Shown here: piece after piece, positions 35,818 through 45,794 of the stretch
How positions within the stretch are numbered: the first letter of the stretch is position 1
Layout: each line of letters starts with the position of its first letter
Assembly: GCF_000516515.1 (NCBI RefSeq)
Contig: NZ_KI911784.1
Coordinates: forward strand, 2,760,881-2,824,880
Length of the DNA stretch: 64,000 bases
Direction: 5' to 3'
Source of the DNA: Chloroflexus sp. Y-396-1
Lineage (GTDB): Bacteria; Chloroflexota; Chloroflexia; Chloroflexales; Chloroflexaceae
Notes under the pieces: generated by a model
The model's database searches: none
What the model was told of the DNA's origin: nothing
The model's input: the letters and a program-made list of their open reading frames with translations, nothing else
Translations under genes and position numbers: made by a program

Positions 35818-37053
35818 ATGGCGACAACAACTATCTCACAGACCCGTATCCCACAGCTTGGACAGGTACAAATGCTGGGTTTGACGGCCGCTGTACTGGG
35901 TATCGGCGTACTGGTTGCTGGTTATTTTCTCAATCCAACATCGTTCTTCGAGTCGTATATTTATGGCTACTATGTAGCAATGACAATCCCCCTCGGTTGT
36001 CTCGGTTTCCTAATGGTACAGCATCTAACCGGTGGCGCCTGGGGAGTTACGGTGCGCCGCATGCTCGAAGCCGGCGCTGCTACGTTGCCGATCATGGGAT
36101 TGCTGTTCATCCCAATTGCCCTCGGTTATTTTGATACGTACAAGGCGTTGGGGCTCGAGCACCCATTGTATGAGTGGGCAAATCCAGAAGTAGTGACACC
36201 TGGTGGCGCTGAGTTTGATCCGATTATTGCCCACAAGGTGCCGTGGCTAAGCCCATTGTGGGTGACAGCCCGGATTGCAATTTTCTTCGTGATCTGGACA
36301 ATCCTGGCGTACACGCTGCGGGCTTGGTCTCGCCAGCAGGATGTTGGCGGTGATGCGAAGAAGTTGGCAACCCGGATGCGCCGTCTAAGCGGTATTGGGG
36401 CCGCACTCTTCGTTATCACCGTTACGTTCTTCTCGTTTGACGTAGCGATGTCACTTGACCCACACTGGTTCTCGACAATTTATGGTGCGCACTACATGGC
36501 AAATGCCGGTCTTATGACCCTGGCTTTCCTGGCATTGATGATGAGCCGTGTACGCGATGCGACTCTTTTCCGAGAGTATGTCTCGGTGAAGCCGATCCAC
36601 GATATTGGTAAATTGATATTTGCCTTTACCGTGTTGTGGACGTACATGTCTTATGGTCAGTTGATCATTATCTGGTCAGGTGATGTCGCGGAGTTTACAC
36701 CCTGGTATGTACATCGCACTCAGCACGGTTGGGTATTTGTGGCATTGGCTTTGATGCTCTTCGCTTTTGCATTGCCCTTCTTTGTATTACTCTTCCGTGG
36801 TACGAAGCGTAATCTGACAACCCTTGCCACAATTGCTGGCTGGATTGTGCTCATGCGCTTTGTCGATATGGCCTGGATCATTTTGCCCGAATTTCGCGAG
36901 CATCTGTGGGATATTACCATTACTGATATTGCTGCACCGATTGGCCTGATCGGTCTGGTAGTGGCTCTGTTTGCTGCAAATGTACAGCAAGCGCCGCTTC
37001 TGCCACTCCGTGATCCGAATATGGAGCAGTTGCAGAATAGTGGTCATCACTAA
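35818..37053 (+). CDS. actF: ACIII subunit F, NrfD-like membrane protein
   Basis: A 411-residue polytopic protein with about ten transmembrane helices, the second NrfD-like subunit of the complex and probable scaffold opposite ActC. Conserved features include FDVAMSLDPHWFSTIYGAHYM near residue 203 and WTYMSYGQLIIIWSGD near 281, which contain the buried charged and aromatic residues proposed for proton movement in this family. It follows actE by 18 bp. Length is close to that of other ActF proteins. Confidence 0.93.
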   Translation: MATTTISQTRIPQLGQVQMLGLTAAVLGIGVLVAGYFLNPTSFFESYIYGYYVAMTIPLGCLGFLMVQHLTGGAWGVTVRRMLEAGAATLPIMGLLFIPIALGYFDTYKALGLEHPLYEWANPEVVTPGGAEFDPIIAHKVPWLSPLWVTARIAIFFVIWTILAYTLRAWSRQQDVGGDAKKLATRMRRLSGIGAALFVITVTFFSFDVAMSLDPHWFSTIYGAHYMANAGLMTLAFLALMMSRVRDATLFREYVSVKPIHDIGKLIFAFTVLWTYMSYGQLIIIWSGDVAEFTPWYVHRTQHGWVFVALALMLFAFALPFFVLLFRGTKRNLTTLATIAGWIVLMRFVDMAWIILPEFREHLWDITITDIAAPIGLIGLVVALFAANVQQAPLLPLRDPNMEQLQNSGHH

Positions 37054-37073
37054 CACGTAGAGGAGAGAGACCA

Positions 37074-37412
37074 ATGAGCTATCGTCCGAACTATTCTGCG
37101 CCACGCTATACTGTTGCTCGACCTTCACAACCGGCGCGGGCCAGCCGTACAGCAGTTGAACCTTCCCTGAGTCGGCTGATGATCGCTGGCTTGATGGTAT
37201 TTATCGTTTTGAGTCTGGTCGTGTTGTTGGCCGGACGGTTGCCCTTTACTCCGCAACCAGCACCGGTAACCGGTAACACGTATCAGTCCTACGTTAATGA
37301 GGCACGCACGTTACTCAACAGCTATGGCTACACGATGGAGGGTAAGGTACACATTCCGATTGATCGGGCAATGGATCTGATCGTTGAGCGTGGATTGCCG
37401 GTACGGGAATAG
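37074..37412 (+). CDS. actG: ACIII subunit G, small single-pass protein
   Basis: A 112-residue protein with one transmembrane helix (about residues 39-60, MIAGLMVFIVLSLVVLLAG). A basic tyrosine-rich N-terminus faces the cytoplasm and a ~50-residue tail lies outside. The tail ends with IPIDRAMDLIVERGLP, a segment that resembles short SH3-like or cytochrome-associated tails of quinol oxidoreductases. A strong GAGGAG site lies before the ATG and a terminator follows, so it is the last gene of the operon. An actG is typical of the seven-gene phototrophic form of the complex. Confidence 0.88.
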   Translation: MSYRPNYSAPRYTVARPSQPARASRTAVEPSLSRLMIAGLMVFIVLSLVVLLAGRLPFTPQPAPVTGNTYQSYVNEARTLLNSYGYTMEGKVHIPIDRAMDLIVERGLPVRE

Positions 37413-37448
37413 GTTACGTGTAGTCGAGCTGTTCGTCTGCCAAACATG

Positions 37449-37488
37449 AACAGGTGTGGTACAGATGGGGATGTACTGCACCTGTTTG
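37449..37488 (+). terminator. Terminator of the act operon
   Basis: The inverted repeat AACAGGTG...GTAC / GTAC...CACCTGTT lies 36 bp after the actG stop and is followed by T-rich sequence. It also lies just beyond the end of the convergent GIY-YIG gene and may serve both. Confidence 0.75.
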
Positions 37489-37513
37489 TTGTTGGGTTAA
37501 GATGAACATTGGG

Positions 37514-37984
37514 TTATGTTGCTGCCAGCAATGCGTGATGTATGCGTGCCTCGGTAACGGCATCTACCGCGTAAAACAGGTGCCCTCCACAACCCGTATC
37601 AGAAGCGCCAAAATGCGCAATTGGGCGTGATAGTTCTGGGAGTGTTGCCAGTGATTTACACCAGACGCATTCCAGACGTTTATCCATCGGTGATGCCCAT
37701 ATCGTCTGTAATGCAAGGTACGGGCGTAGATAGTCGATATGCCAGTGGTGACGTTTATTGATGGTAATATGCCGCCGAAGTCGGGCTGCCAGGCCACCTG
37801 CGCCAAAGGCACTCCCAACGTAGTAGTAATGGCCGGGTATCAACGCGAAGGTTCCTAAACGACCGATGGCGATCGCTTCGAGAGGATGTTCTAGCCAGAA
37901 ATGCAACAAGTAGGTTCCTCTGGCCCGAAGTTCGGGGAACCGTTCAATCTCTGTTGGGAGGAGGGTTAGGATGGTGATTTGCAT
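37514..37984 (-). CDS. GIY-YIG (DUF123) domain protein
   Basis: A 156-residue protein read from the ATG at 37984. The DUF123 variant of the GIY-YIG nuclease fold is visible: GTFALIPGHYYYVGSAFG near 45-62 replaces the GIY...YIG strands, and RLRRHI near 70 supplies the conserved arginines. The later HWHIDYL and the CxGCGGHLF-like DTGCGGHLFYA near 130 are typical of this subgroup. Activity on nucleic acid is inferred from the fold; no partner is apparent. A MITE copy is inserted with its target duplication beginning 10 bp upstream of this start, so the gene's original promoter may have been displaced. Confidence 0.82.
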   Translation of the reverse strand: MQITILTLLPTEIERFPELRARGTYLLHFWLEHPLEAIAIGRLGTFALIPGHYYYVGSAFGAGGLAARLRRHITINKRHHWHIDYLRPYLALQTIWASPMDKRLECVWCKSLATLPELSRPIAHFGASDTGCGGHLFYAVDAVTEARIHHALLAAT

Positions 37985-38000
37985 ACGTTTATACAATCTT

Positions 38001-38448
<448 letters not shown>

Positions 38449-39693
38449 ATGAACGTATTACTGATAGGATCTGGTGGGCGTGAGCACGCACTGGCATGGA
38501 AAATTGCCAGCTCTCCCGGCTTTACGAAACTCCTAACTATTCCCGGTAATCCTGGTACCGGGCGCTACGGCCGTAATGTTCCCTTCCCGCTTAACGATTA
38601 CCCGGCCCTCATCGATCTTGCGCAGCAAGAAAAGATTGATCTACTGGTGGTTGGGCCTGACAACCCCCTTGCCGACGGTATCGTTGACGCCTTTCAGGCT
38701 GCTGGCATCCCGGCCTTTGGGCCAACGGCAGCAGCGGCACGCATCGAGAGCAGTAAGTCGTTTGCCAAAGAGATTATGGCAGCGGTTGGCGTTCCAACAG
38801 CGCAGAGCTATGTCTTTGCTTCGGCAACTGAAGCGGCTGAATTTGCCCGCGCTAGTGGCAAAGCCTGGGTTGTGAAAGCAGATGGTCTGGCGTTAGGGAA
38901 AGGTGTCATTGTCGCTGAGACTCTGGACGAGACGCTCGAGGCGATTACAAAATTGAGCAGTATTCCCGCCGGTCATCACCTTTTGCTCGAAGAGCGACTG
39001 TACGGGCGCGAGGTTTCAGTTCAGGCGCTCTGCGATGGTGAGCGACTCTGGCCATTGCCGACGGCGCGCGATCACAAGCGCCTCGAGGAGGGTGATCGCG
39101 GCCCTAACACTGGCGGTATGGGAGTAATCGCACCGGTTGATGAGGTGACGCCCACACTCCTCGATGAGATCGTTACTCGCTGCATGCAACCGGTCGTACA
39201 AGAGTTAGCCGCCCGCGGAACACCGTTTCGCGGCTTGCTCTACGCCGGAATAATCCTGACCGCCGAAGGCCCCAAAGTACTCGAGTTCAATGCCCGCTTC
39301 GGTGATCCAGAGGCCCAAGCCGTCTTACCACTGCTCGATGGCGATTTTCTCGGAGCGCTGTATTCCTGTGCTACCGGCCAATTACAGCCCAATCTGCTGC
39401 GCCGACGTAAAGGTTACGCTGTCTGTGTCATTCTATGCGCCGCCGGCTACCCTGGTCGTCCCCGCAAGGGTGATGTGATCCGTGGTGTTGAGGCGCTCGA
39501 TGACGACCAGGTTATGGTGTTTCATGCCGGTACTGCGATTGGCCCTAACGGCCTTTGTACGGCAGGTGGGCGGGTTTTAGGGGTGACCGGCCTCGGTTCA
39601 ACTCTGAAGCAGGCTAGGGAACGCGCCTACGCCGCTGCCGATCAAATCCGCTTCGAAGGCAAACATTTCCGGCGCGATATTGGTCAGGAGTAA
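38449..39693 (+). CDS. purD: Phosphoribosylamine-glycine ligase (GAR synthetase)
   Basis: A 414-residue ATP-grasp ligase, step 2 of purine synthesis. The N-terminal domain starts VLLIGSGGREHALAWK and contains PGNPGT near 32-37. The ATP-grasp core has SKSFAKEIM near 105, GLALGKGV near 148, and the RDHKRLEEGDRGPNTGGMG signature near 206-224 with EFNARFGDPEAQ near 282. Length is normal. It is followed by purN after only 3 bp, so two non-consecutive or adjacent steps (2 and 3) are co-expressed. The Shine-Dalgarno before the ATG is weak. Confidence 0.97.
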   Translation: MNVLLIGSGGREHALAWKIASSPGFTKLLTIPGNPGTGRYGRNVPFPLNDYPALIDLAQQEKIDLLVVGPDNPLADGIVDAFQAAGIPAFGPTAAAARIESSKSFAKEIMAAVGVPTAQSYVFASATEAAEFARASGKAWVVKADGLALGKGVIVAETLDETLEAITKLSSIPAGHHLLLEERLYGREVSVQALCDGERLWPLPTARDHKRLEEGDRGPNTGGMGVIAPVDEVTPTLLDEIVTRCMQPVVQELAARGTPFRGLLYAGIILTAEGPKVLEFNARFGDPEAQAVLPLLDGDFLGALYSCATGQLQPNLLRRRKGYAVCVILCAAGYPGRPRKGDVIRGVEALDDDQVMVFHAGTAIGPNGLCTAGGRVLGVTGLGSTLKQARERAYAAADQIRFEGKHFRRDIGQE

Positions 39694-39696
39694 GCC

Positions 39697-40323
39697 GTGC
39701 CCAATATCGTCGTTTTGTTGAGTGGGAGCGGTAGCAATTTGCAAGCGCTGCTCGATGCGCAGGCAAATGGCGATCTGGCCGGAGAGGTGGTCCTGGTTGT
39801 GAGCGATCGTGCTCAGGCGTATGGGCTACAGCGTGCGCTTCAGGCCGGTATTGCTGCGGCTCACATCCCATTACCGGTGCCACGTGGCCCATTACGCCTG
39901 CAATGGGAACAACGTCTGGCTGGGGTGGTGGCATGCTTTGAGCCAGATTTGATCGTGCTTGCCGGCTTTATGCGCGTCCTCTCGGCTTCATTTCTGGAAC
40001 GCTTCCCTGAGCGGGTGATCAATCAACATCCGGCCCTCTTACCGGATGATGGTGGTGATACCGTAACCACCAGCAGTGGGTTGGTCATTCCGGCGTTGCG
40101 CGGTGCCCATGTCGTCGCCGATGCGCTTCGCCTCAGATTGCCTGTCACCGGTTGCACTATTCATCGGGTTACACCACGGGTTGATGATGGTCCCATTCTG
40201 GCGAGAGCTGAAGTACCGATCTTACCTGATGATACGGTTGAATCTCTCCATGAACGAATAAAAGCTGTTGAGCGGCGATTAATTGTTGCCACGGTTAATC
40301 GCTTGCTTGGCCGCGCCGACTAA
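39697..40323 (+). CDS. purN: Phosphoribosylglycinamide formyltransferase
   Basis: A 208-residue GAR transformylase, step 3 of purine synthesis using 10-formyl-THF. It starts at GTG, with AGGAG at the end of purD. The N-terminus VVLLSGSGSNLQALLD is the phosphate loop, and VLAGFMRVLS near 90 and NQHPALLP near 108 carry the catalytic Asn and His. The catalytic Asp is in VDDGPIL near 163. Between NQHPALLP and the PALRGAH segment lies an insertion of about 14 residues (DDGGDTVTTSSG) absent from the E. coli type. The family's usual NIHP or NTHP is NQHP here. The enzyme should be active. Confidence 0.93.
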   Translation: MPNIVVLLSGSGSNLQALLDAQANGDLAGEVVLVVSDRAQAYGLQRALQAGIAAAHIPLPVPRGPLRLQWEQRLAGVVACFEPDLIVLAGFMRVLSASFLERFPERVINQHPALLPDDGGDTVTTSSGLVIPALRGAHVVADALRLRLPVTGCTIHRVTPRVDDGPILARAEVPILPDDTVESLHERIKAVERRLIVATVNRLLGRAD

Positions 40324-40584
40324 GGGCTACAGTCGGCGCGCAGCACCGCTGCGCCCGTACATCGGGATTCATTGATCGGGGTGGCATACGGCCCGTTTAT
40401 GCTGAGTATCGCCATCCGTGCTGACAACGGAGGAAGCCTCCCTCTGTTGGAAGAAGGTCGTGAGGGAGTACGTAGGCATTCTCTCAACGCATCTATCAGC
40501 TTCCTCTAGCGATGATTGTAGGTGAGCAACCTTGATCACACCAGAGGTGTCGCTGGATGTTAACGAGCAATCAGGGTCATCTTT
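40324..40584. other. Intergenic region between convergent purN and ubiB-like genes
   Basis: A GC-rich imperfect hairpin (GGCGCGCAG / CGCTGCGCC) at about 40334-40354 immediately follows purN and may terminate it. Nothing else was recognised. Confidence 0.4.
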
Positions 40585-42297
40585 CTATTCACGGCGCAAT
40601 AAAGCCAATGTCAACATGATCCCACCGGTAACGACCCCGCCCACTCCGACGAAGAGCAGCGTCCATGGCAAGAGACCGTACCAGTTAAATGCACGCATGG
40701 CAATCACCAGCGCCGCAACGCCAACAATAAATGCCGACACAACCAATGCCAGTGCTAGGCGGTTGGCCGCGCCGATGAGCGCCGAGGCAACGCGCCGCAA
40801 TTCCAGTTCACGGGTTTGAAGGCGTAGCTCACCATCGTTAAGATGTTGCAGACTCTGGCTCAGTTGCATGGGAATCTCAAAGGCCAGTTCACCCAATTCA
40901 CGACCACCGGCAAGTGCCTGGGCACCGAGTGCAGTCGGATTGATCTGCTCGCGCAATGCCCGTTGTATGTACGGACGGGCTGCGGCAAAGACATTCAGTC
41001 CTGGATCGAGCTGCATTCCTAACCCTTCCATCATCACAATGGTCTTCAGTAGTGTTGCCAGTGGCCCAGGAATGACCAACCGATGTCGGCGTAGGAGCGT
41101 CGTCAGACCATCAAACGTTTCACGGGCCGAAATCAGCCCCAGCGGCCGATCAACAAAACCTTCAACAAAACGTTCGAGGTCGCGCCGTAATGCCATTGTT
41201 GCCGAACGCCGTGGAATAACTCCTAGCCGCTCAAGGGCGCGCAGCAAGCCCTGACTATCGTGGTTGACCAGTGCTCCCATCATCCAGAGCAAACCCTGCA
41301 TTGTGGCGTGGTCAAGCGTTCCGACCTGACCAAAATCGACTACCCCTAGCACATCACCGTTGATCACAAAGAAGTTCCCTGGGTGAGGATCACTGTGAAA
41401 GAAGCCGTGGGCAAAAATCTCTTCCAGGGTAATATCGAGGCATGCCCGCGCCAATCGTGGCAGATCAACACCAGCGGCTCGTAATCCGGCAGCATCGTTC
41501 AATTTGATACCAACAATACGCTCAGTCGTAAGGATGCGGGTATCGGTATATTCCCAATACACCCGCGGAATGTAAATGTTTGGGTTCCCGCAGAACATTT
41601 GCCGAAAGCGCTCGGCGTTGCGTGCCTCACGTACATAATCAAGCTCGGCGCGCAGCATTGCACTGAATTCCCAAACAATCTCGCACACATTGTATTGAGC
41701 GGCCAAAGGCAGACGCTCTTGAGCTAGCGCGGCTAGATCGGCCAGAATCGCCAAATCGGTTTGAATACGATTGGCAATATCGGGACGCTGTACCTTCACA
41801 ACCACCTGCGTACCATCGGGTAAGACAGCAGCGTGCACCTGACCGAGTGAAGCAGCCGCAAAGGGCTGTCGCTCAAAGTGAGTGAATATTTGTTCAATTG
41901 GGGCTTGAAACGTCGCCTCAATCAGGGCCACTGCCTGTTCACCAGGGAAGGGGGGGACCGTATCTTGTAGCTTACTCAGCTCGCTAATTACATCGGTCGG
42001 CAGTAAATCGGGACGAGTGCTTAACGCCTGGCCCAACTTCACAAACGTCGGCCCAAGCTCAATCAGCGCCTCACGAAGTCGTGCGGCACTGCCAAGAGGT
42101 CGGGGCGCTGGCGCTCGTAAAATGACCCGTCGCGGCAATGACAAGAGCGCGCTCAGCCCGAGCTGATCGACCAGATAGCCAAACCCGTGGTGAACCAGCA
42201 CCTGAGCAATTTCACGATAGCGACCGAGATAGCGCGCCTGCCGGACGAGTGGCCACATGGTGAGCACCGAATGTAAGCGTCGTAAACTATCGAGCAA
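40585..42297 (-). CDS. UbiB/ABC1/ADCK atypical kinase-like protein
   Basis: A 570-residue member of the UbiB family. The defining KxGQ motif occurs in FVKLGQALSTRPDLLP near 95; the nucleotide-binding lysine is in VVVKVQRP near 165. The catalytic loop FFHSDPHPGNFFV lies near 300 and the metal motif VVDFGQVG near 315. Two C-terminal transmembrane helices (about 505-530 and 540-560) anchor it. Family members support quinone biosynthesis or lipid homeostasis; in Chloroflexus the quinone would be menaquinone, which is inference. The frame begins with TTG at 42297; an ATG at 42258 would shorten it by 13 residues. Confidence 0.9.
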   Translation of the reverse strand: MLDSLRRLHSVLTMWPLVRQARYLGRYREIAQVLVHHGFGYLVDQLGLSALLSLPRRVILRAPAPRPLGSAARLREALIELGPTFVKLGQALSTRPDLLPTDVISELSKLQDTVPPFPGEQAVALIEATFQAPIEQIFTHFERQPFAAASLGQVHAAVLPDGTQVVVKVQRPDIANRIQTDLAILADLAALAQERLPLAAQYNVCEIVWEFSAMLRAELDYVREARNAERFRQMFCGNPNIYIPRVYWEYTDTRILTTERIVGIKLNDAAGLRAAGVDLPRLARACLDITLEEIFAHGFFHSDPHPGNFFVINGDVLGVVDFGQVGTLDHATMQGLLWMMGALVNHDSQGLLRALERLGVIPRRSATMALRRDLERFVEGFVDRPLGLISARETFDGLTTLLRRHRLVIPGPLATLLKTIVMMEGLGMQLDPGLNVFAAARPYIQRALREQINPTALGAQALAGGRELGELAFEIPMQLSQSLQHLNDGELRLQTRELELRRVASALIGAANRLALALVVSAFIVGVAALVIAMRAFNWYGLLPWTLLFVGVGGVVTGGIMLTLALLRRE

Positions 42298-42354
42298 AGG
42301 TATAATATCAGAGGTAGTATAACGCAGTTTTTAAATTTCCACGCAAAAACTTAT

Positions 42355-42750
42355 TTATTTGATCAACAGGGTTAGGAGTACCCATAATCTTGGCCCAAAA
42401 ATCAGAATACCTACTACCACAGAGGTCAAAGCACAGAGCAAAACTGTACCGGCTGCTACATCTTTTGCGATACGGGCAAGGGGATGATGCTCGCGGGTCA
42501 CTAAATCAACGACGGCTTCGACAGCCGTATTGAAACCTTCTGCAGCCAGCACTAACCCTATCGTCAACGTCAGAACGAGCCACTCCCAGCGATCTATGCG
42601 TAACACGACGCCCAGACTGACCGCAATCGCACCGATCAAGAGATGAATCTGGAAGTTACGCTGTGTGTGAACGAGATGACCGATCCCGCGAAAGGCATAA
42701 CGAAACGCTGCAATCAAACGACGGGTGCTCCGATCAATTGGCGCAGCCAT
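42355..42750 (-). CDS. Diacylglycerol/undecaprenol kinase (DgkA family)
   Basis: A 131-residue trimeric-type membrane kinase of the DgkA fold. Three transmembrane segments lie at about 35-52, 56-75 and 98-118. The family motif is intact: EGFNTAVEAVVDLV near 67-80 followed by RIAKDVAAGTVLL near 93. The enzyme phosphorylates diacylglycerol or, in Gram-positive-like lineages, undecaprenol to recycle the lipid carrier. The carrier role would fit the WecA-type enzyme in this window. AAGGAAGAG precedes the ATG at 42750. It lies 57 bp upstream of the UbiB-like gene, on the same strand. Confidence 0.88.
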   Translation of the reverse strand: MAAPIDRSTRRLIAAFRYAFRGIGHLVHTQRNFQIHLLIGAIAVSLGVVLRIDRWEWLVLTLTIGLVLAAEGFNTAVEAVVDLVTREHHPLARIAKDVAAGTVLLCALTSVVVGILIFGPRLWVLLTLLIK

Positions 42751-42849
42751 TAGTCTCTTCCTTGCTAAGTCTCTTCATCACAAATGATACCATCTCGGCT
42801 ATAATGGCGCTGATGACCAGCTTCATTCCGTGTTGAGGGAACTGCACCT

Positions 42850-43491
42850 ATGCGACTGATTATTGTCCGTCATGGCGAGAGTGAATGGAACCGAATCAAC
42901 CGTTATCAGGGCCAGCAAGATGCTCCGCTTTCTGAACTGGGCCGTAAACAGGCCGCAGCTCTGGGTGAGCGGCTGAAACACGAAAAGATCGACGTGGTAT
43001 ACAGCAGCCGACTCCAACGCGCTGCTCATACTGCACAAGCCATCGTTGCTCACCATCCCGGTCTCGAAATCATTTACGATGATGCCTTGCTCGAAATCAA
43101 CCACGGCGAATGGGAAGGGAAATACCTGCACGAGATCATGGAACGCTACGCCGACGGGTTGCGCGAATGGCGCCAGCATCCGACGCGATCCCAAATGCCA
43201 GGTGGGGAGAGTTTTTCTAACGTTCTCAAGCGGGTACTCGATTTTCGTGAGCGGATTTGTAACATTCACGCCAATCAGACCGTTTTGATCAGCACTCATG
43301 ATGTGATTGTCAAGATTCTGGTTGCCGATGCGCTCGGAATGAATATGGATCGCATTAATCGCATCTGGGTAACGAATGCCAGTATCAGCGTCATCGAGTA
43401 TGGCGATGATTTACCTTACTTGGTTAGCCTGAGTGAGGCCTGCCATCTGGGTCACCTAGCAACTACCCGTGAACAGCAGCATGCCTTGTAG
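42850..43491 (+). CDS. Histidine phosphatase superfamily protein (phosphoglycerate-mutase-like)
   Basis: A 213-residue phosphatase. The catalytic histidine is in IIVRHGESEWN (H8), with SSRLQRAAHTAQAI near 57 supplying an arginine, INHGEWEG near 87 the acid, and ISTHDVIVKILV near 149 the second histidine. The set is complete, so it is probably active. Small single-domain members of this group dephosphorylate many metabolites (for example phosphoserine, alpha-ribazole-P or sugar phosphates), and the substrate cannot be assigned. Cofactor-dependent mutases are usually longer, near 250 residues. Confidence 0.88.
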   Translation: MRLIIVRHGESEWNRINRYQGQQDAPLSELGRKQAAALGERLKHEKIDVVYSSRLQRAAHTAQAIVAHHPGLEIIYDDALLEINHGEWEGKYLHEIMERYADGLREWRQHPTRSQMPGGESFSNVLKRVLDFRERICNIHANQTVLISTHDVIVKILVADALGMNMDRINRIWVTNASISVIEYGDDLPYLVSLSEACHLGHLATTREQQHAL

Positions 43492-43535
43492 ATCGCCCTG
43501 ACCAGGTGGAGTGGCCCAGTGGTCACCCCACCTGG

Positions 43536-44990
43536 TTAGCAATTCGTGGTTAATCGGCAACGGTCGAACAGGATGTCGTACAAGCGACTCAGTACCTGAA
43601 GCGGTACCTGAAGCTGATAACAGAGCATCCCATCCCAAATCAACCCCTTCCGCAAATCTGGTCTGATAAACGTCCATTGGGCGATCAGTCCCACATTCCA
43701 GAAGACAAACAAAACCGCACCGGCCAATAACGGCTTCCAGCCGAACCGCATCTGCAACCAAGACAGCACGCTTGCCAGCCCTAGCACGAAGATCGGTGTA
43801 CATTCGATCAGACGCCGAAAGCCAAACGATCCACTCAGATGCCAGGTGGTTCCGAAGGCGCCATTGATATAGACCTGCCCCAAAAAACCAACGAACAGCA
43901 GTAGCGCCAACGGCCCATCACGCCGAAAGAGCCAGATCAAACCGATCAGGGCTACCGCCAAAATCGGACTCCAGAGCAATGCGCCGTGGGCTGGATGAAT
44001 CAGGGTATCCCAAAAGTGTGGACTAACCAGAACCGGCAACCATCCGATCGACACAAACGCCAGCTTACTCCCAACCGTTGTCGATGGGCCAAGCCGCCCA
44101 TTGAGCACCCAGTACGTTGCCAGTTGTGGGGTTAGCGATAAGACGAACACCACGAGAAAGATCAGGTGACCGATAAACAGCTCACGCACGACCGACCACT
44201 GCCAGCGCCGCAGAGCACCGATATAAGCAGCCAGTGCCTCTAGGGCAGGAATAATGAGCAACAAGCCTAACTGCTCACGGGTCATCACCATCAAACCGGC
44301 GACCACACCTGACGCAAACCAGACGCTCCAATGACGTCGGCCATCGCTACGTCCGATCGATCCCTCACGACCGTACATCCAGATCGTAAGGAAGAGCGTG
44401 AAGAGGAAGAAACCAGCGGTATGTGACCAGGCCATTGCCAGGTAAGTATAGAAGACTAATGGCGTGGCAAGGAAGATAGTCAGCGTTGCTATCAGCGCCG
44501 GTACCTGATTGGTGTAGAAACGGGTCAGGCGGTAGGTTAGCAACAAGCCGAGCAGGCTATACAAGGCCGACATCATACACACCGCAACGATATAGGGTCG
44601 GCTATAACCATCGCGTGGAATGTCAGCACTGGTAGCATTTATTACCTGTACCCAGAGATCGGCTAACACGAAACCAGGCGCCCAGAGTAGTGCCGAGCCA
44701 ATTGGGGCGACATTGCGCAGCTTTCTGGTCGTCGGATTGGGGTTAGCATCGTCTTGACGTAAAAGGGCATTAAATACCGCCTGATCATCATTCTGCAAAC
44801 CGATGTCGGCGAAATGTTGATATTCATTCCTGAAATCGAGATCACGGTCAAAATAAAACGAGCGCAGATAGGCGTAATACTGTACTTCATCGCTCAGCGC
44901 GATCCGCGGCAGACTCAACGGCAAGAGGGCAAGAAAGACCAGGACGATGACGAATGGTCCCAGGTCGCGGTTGGCAAAAAAAGCGCGCAT
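43536..44990 (-). CDS. Polytopic membrane glycosyltransferase (GT-C type)
   Basis: A 484-residue protein with about ten or more hydrophobic helices. An acidic pair in the first outer loop (IALSDEVQYYAYLRS, near residue 30-45) is placed as in GT-C glycosyltransferases of the PMT/ArnT kind that use polyprenyl-phosphate sugars. It would transfer a sugar to lipid or protein at the outer membrane face. No specific family name is justified. AGGAG lies before the ATG at 44990. The gene appears to be alone, and its stop faces the histidine phosphatase gene. Confidence 0.7.
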   Translation of the reverse strand: MRAFFANRDLGPFVIVLVFLALLPLSLPRIALSDEVQYYAYLRSFYFDRDLDFRNEYQHFADIGLQNDDQAVFNALLRQDDANPNPTTRKLRNVAPIGSALLWAPGFVLADLWVQVINATSADIPRDGYSRPYIVAVCMMSALYSLLGLLLTYRLTRFYTNQVPALIATLTIFLATPLVFYTYLAMAWSHTAGFFLFTLFLTIWMYGREGSIGRSDGRRHWSVWFASGVVAGLMVMTREQLGLLLIIPALEALAAYIGALRRWQWSVVRELFIGHLIFLVVFVLSLTPQLATYWVLNGRLGPSTTVGSKLAFVSIGWLPVLVSPHFWDTLIHPAHGALLWSPILAVALIGLIWLFRRDGPLALLLFVGFLGQVYINGAFGTTWHLSGSFGFRRLIECTPIFVLGLASVLSWLQMRFGWKPLLAGAVLFVFWNVGLIAQWTFIRPDLRKGLIWDGMLCYQLQVPLQVLSRLYDILFDRCRLTTNC

Positions 44991-45099
44991 ACGTCACGCT
45001 ACTCCTGGTAGTACAAAGAAGGTTCATGTACGTACTGGTTCGACTAGGCAGGTAGGATGCCTTTACGTTGGCGGGTATCGCTAGTAGGTAAGCATCCTT

Positions 45100-45301
<202 letters not shown>

Positions 45302-45794
45302 CATCCCTCCACACCAATTGTTTCGTGCAGTGCTACTCTTTCCCTTTGCTCCGCACAGTGCTATTGTACGACGAATCGGCAAACGCATCGCGAATGGTGG
45401 GTTTGGCTCGTGGAAGCGAGATAGAACAACTGGGAGAAAAGGTCGTCTGGTATAGCGACTAATCGGCGTAAGGTCAATCACTGCTAGGCATGGCGACCGA
45501 GCTGGTCAACCCTTCAGCATGGTCGGCATCACTGCTGTATCATCGAGACTCGTGCCGATTCGGAATGACGATAGGTGTGGTGTGATCGTTGTGTTGGTTA
45601 GTATCAACGCTGTGGAGACGGGGGAGGAACCCGCCCTTACCGGATGCGTTAGCGTTTGTGATTGGGAATAACTCTCCTTGATCATCAGGTATAACAATCA
45701 GCCTTGAAAAGACTTGAACGTGCCGCAGCTATGCTGCAAGCACGCTCAAGTTGGGGGAAGTATCGATCCTCAGAACTCCTAACGGAACACCAGT
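45302..45794. other. Intergenic region, 490 bp
   Basis: No credible gene. A GGCGGGTTCC-like GC-rich word near 45620-45640 resembles the hairpin at 26106. The terminator at 45712-45751 is listed separately. Confidence 0.45.
45712..45751 (-). terminator. Terminator of the first secreted cassette
   Basis: A long stem (ACTTGA, CGTGC and GCAGC paired with their complements around ATA) is followed on the minus strand by CTTTTC. It lies 44 bp after the stop of the 45795 gene. Confidence 0.8.

Noticed and set aside
45035-45060. tRNA T-arm-like GGTTCGACTA
   Set aside because: No acceptor stem, anticodon arm or D-arm can be folded around it; a chance match.
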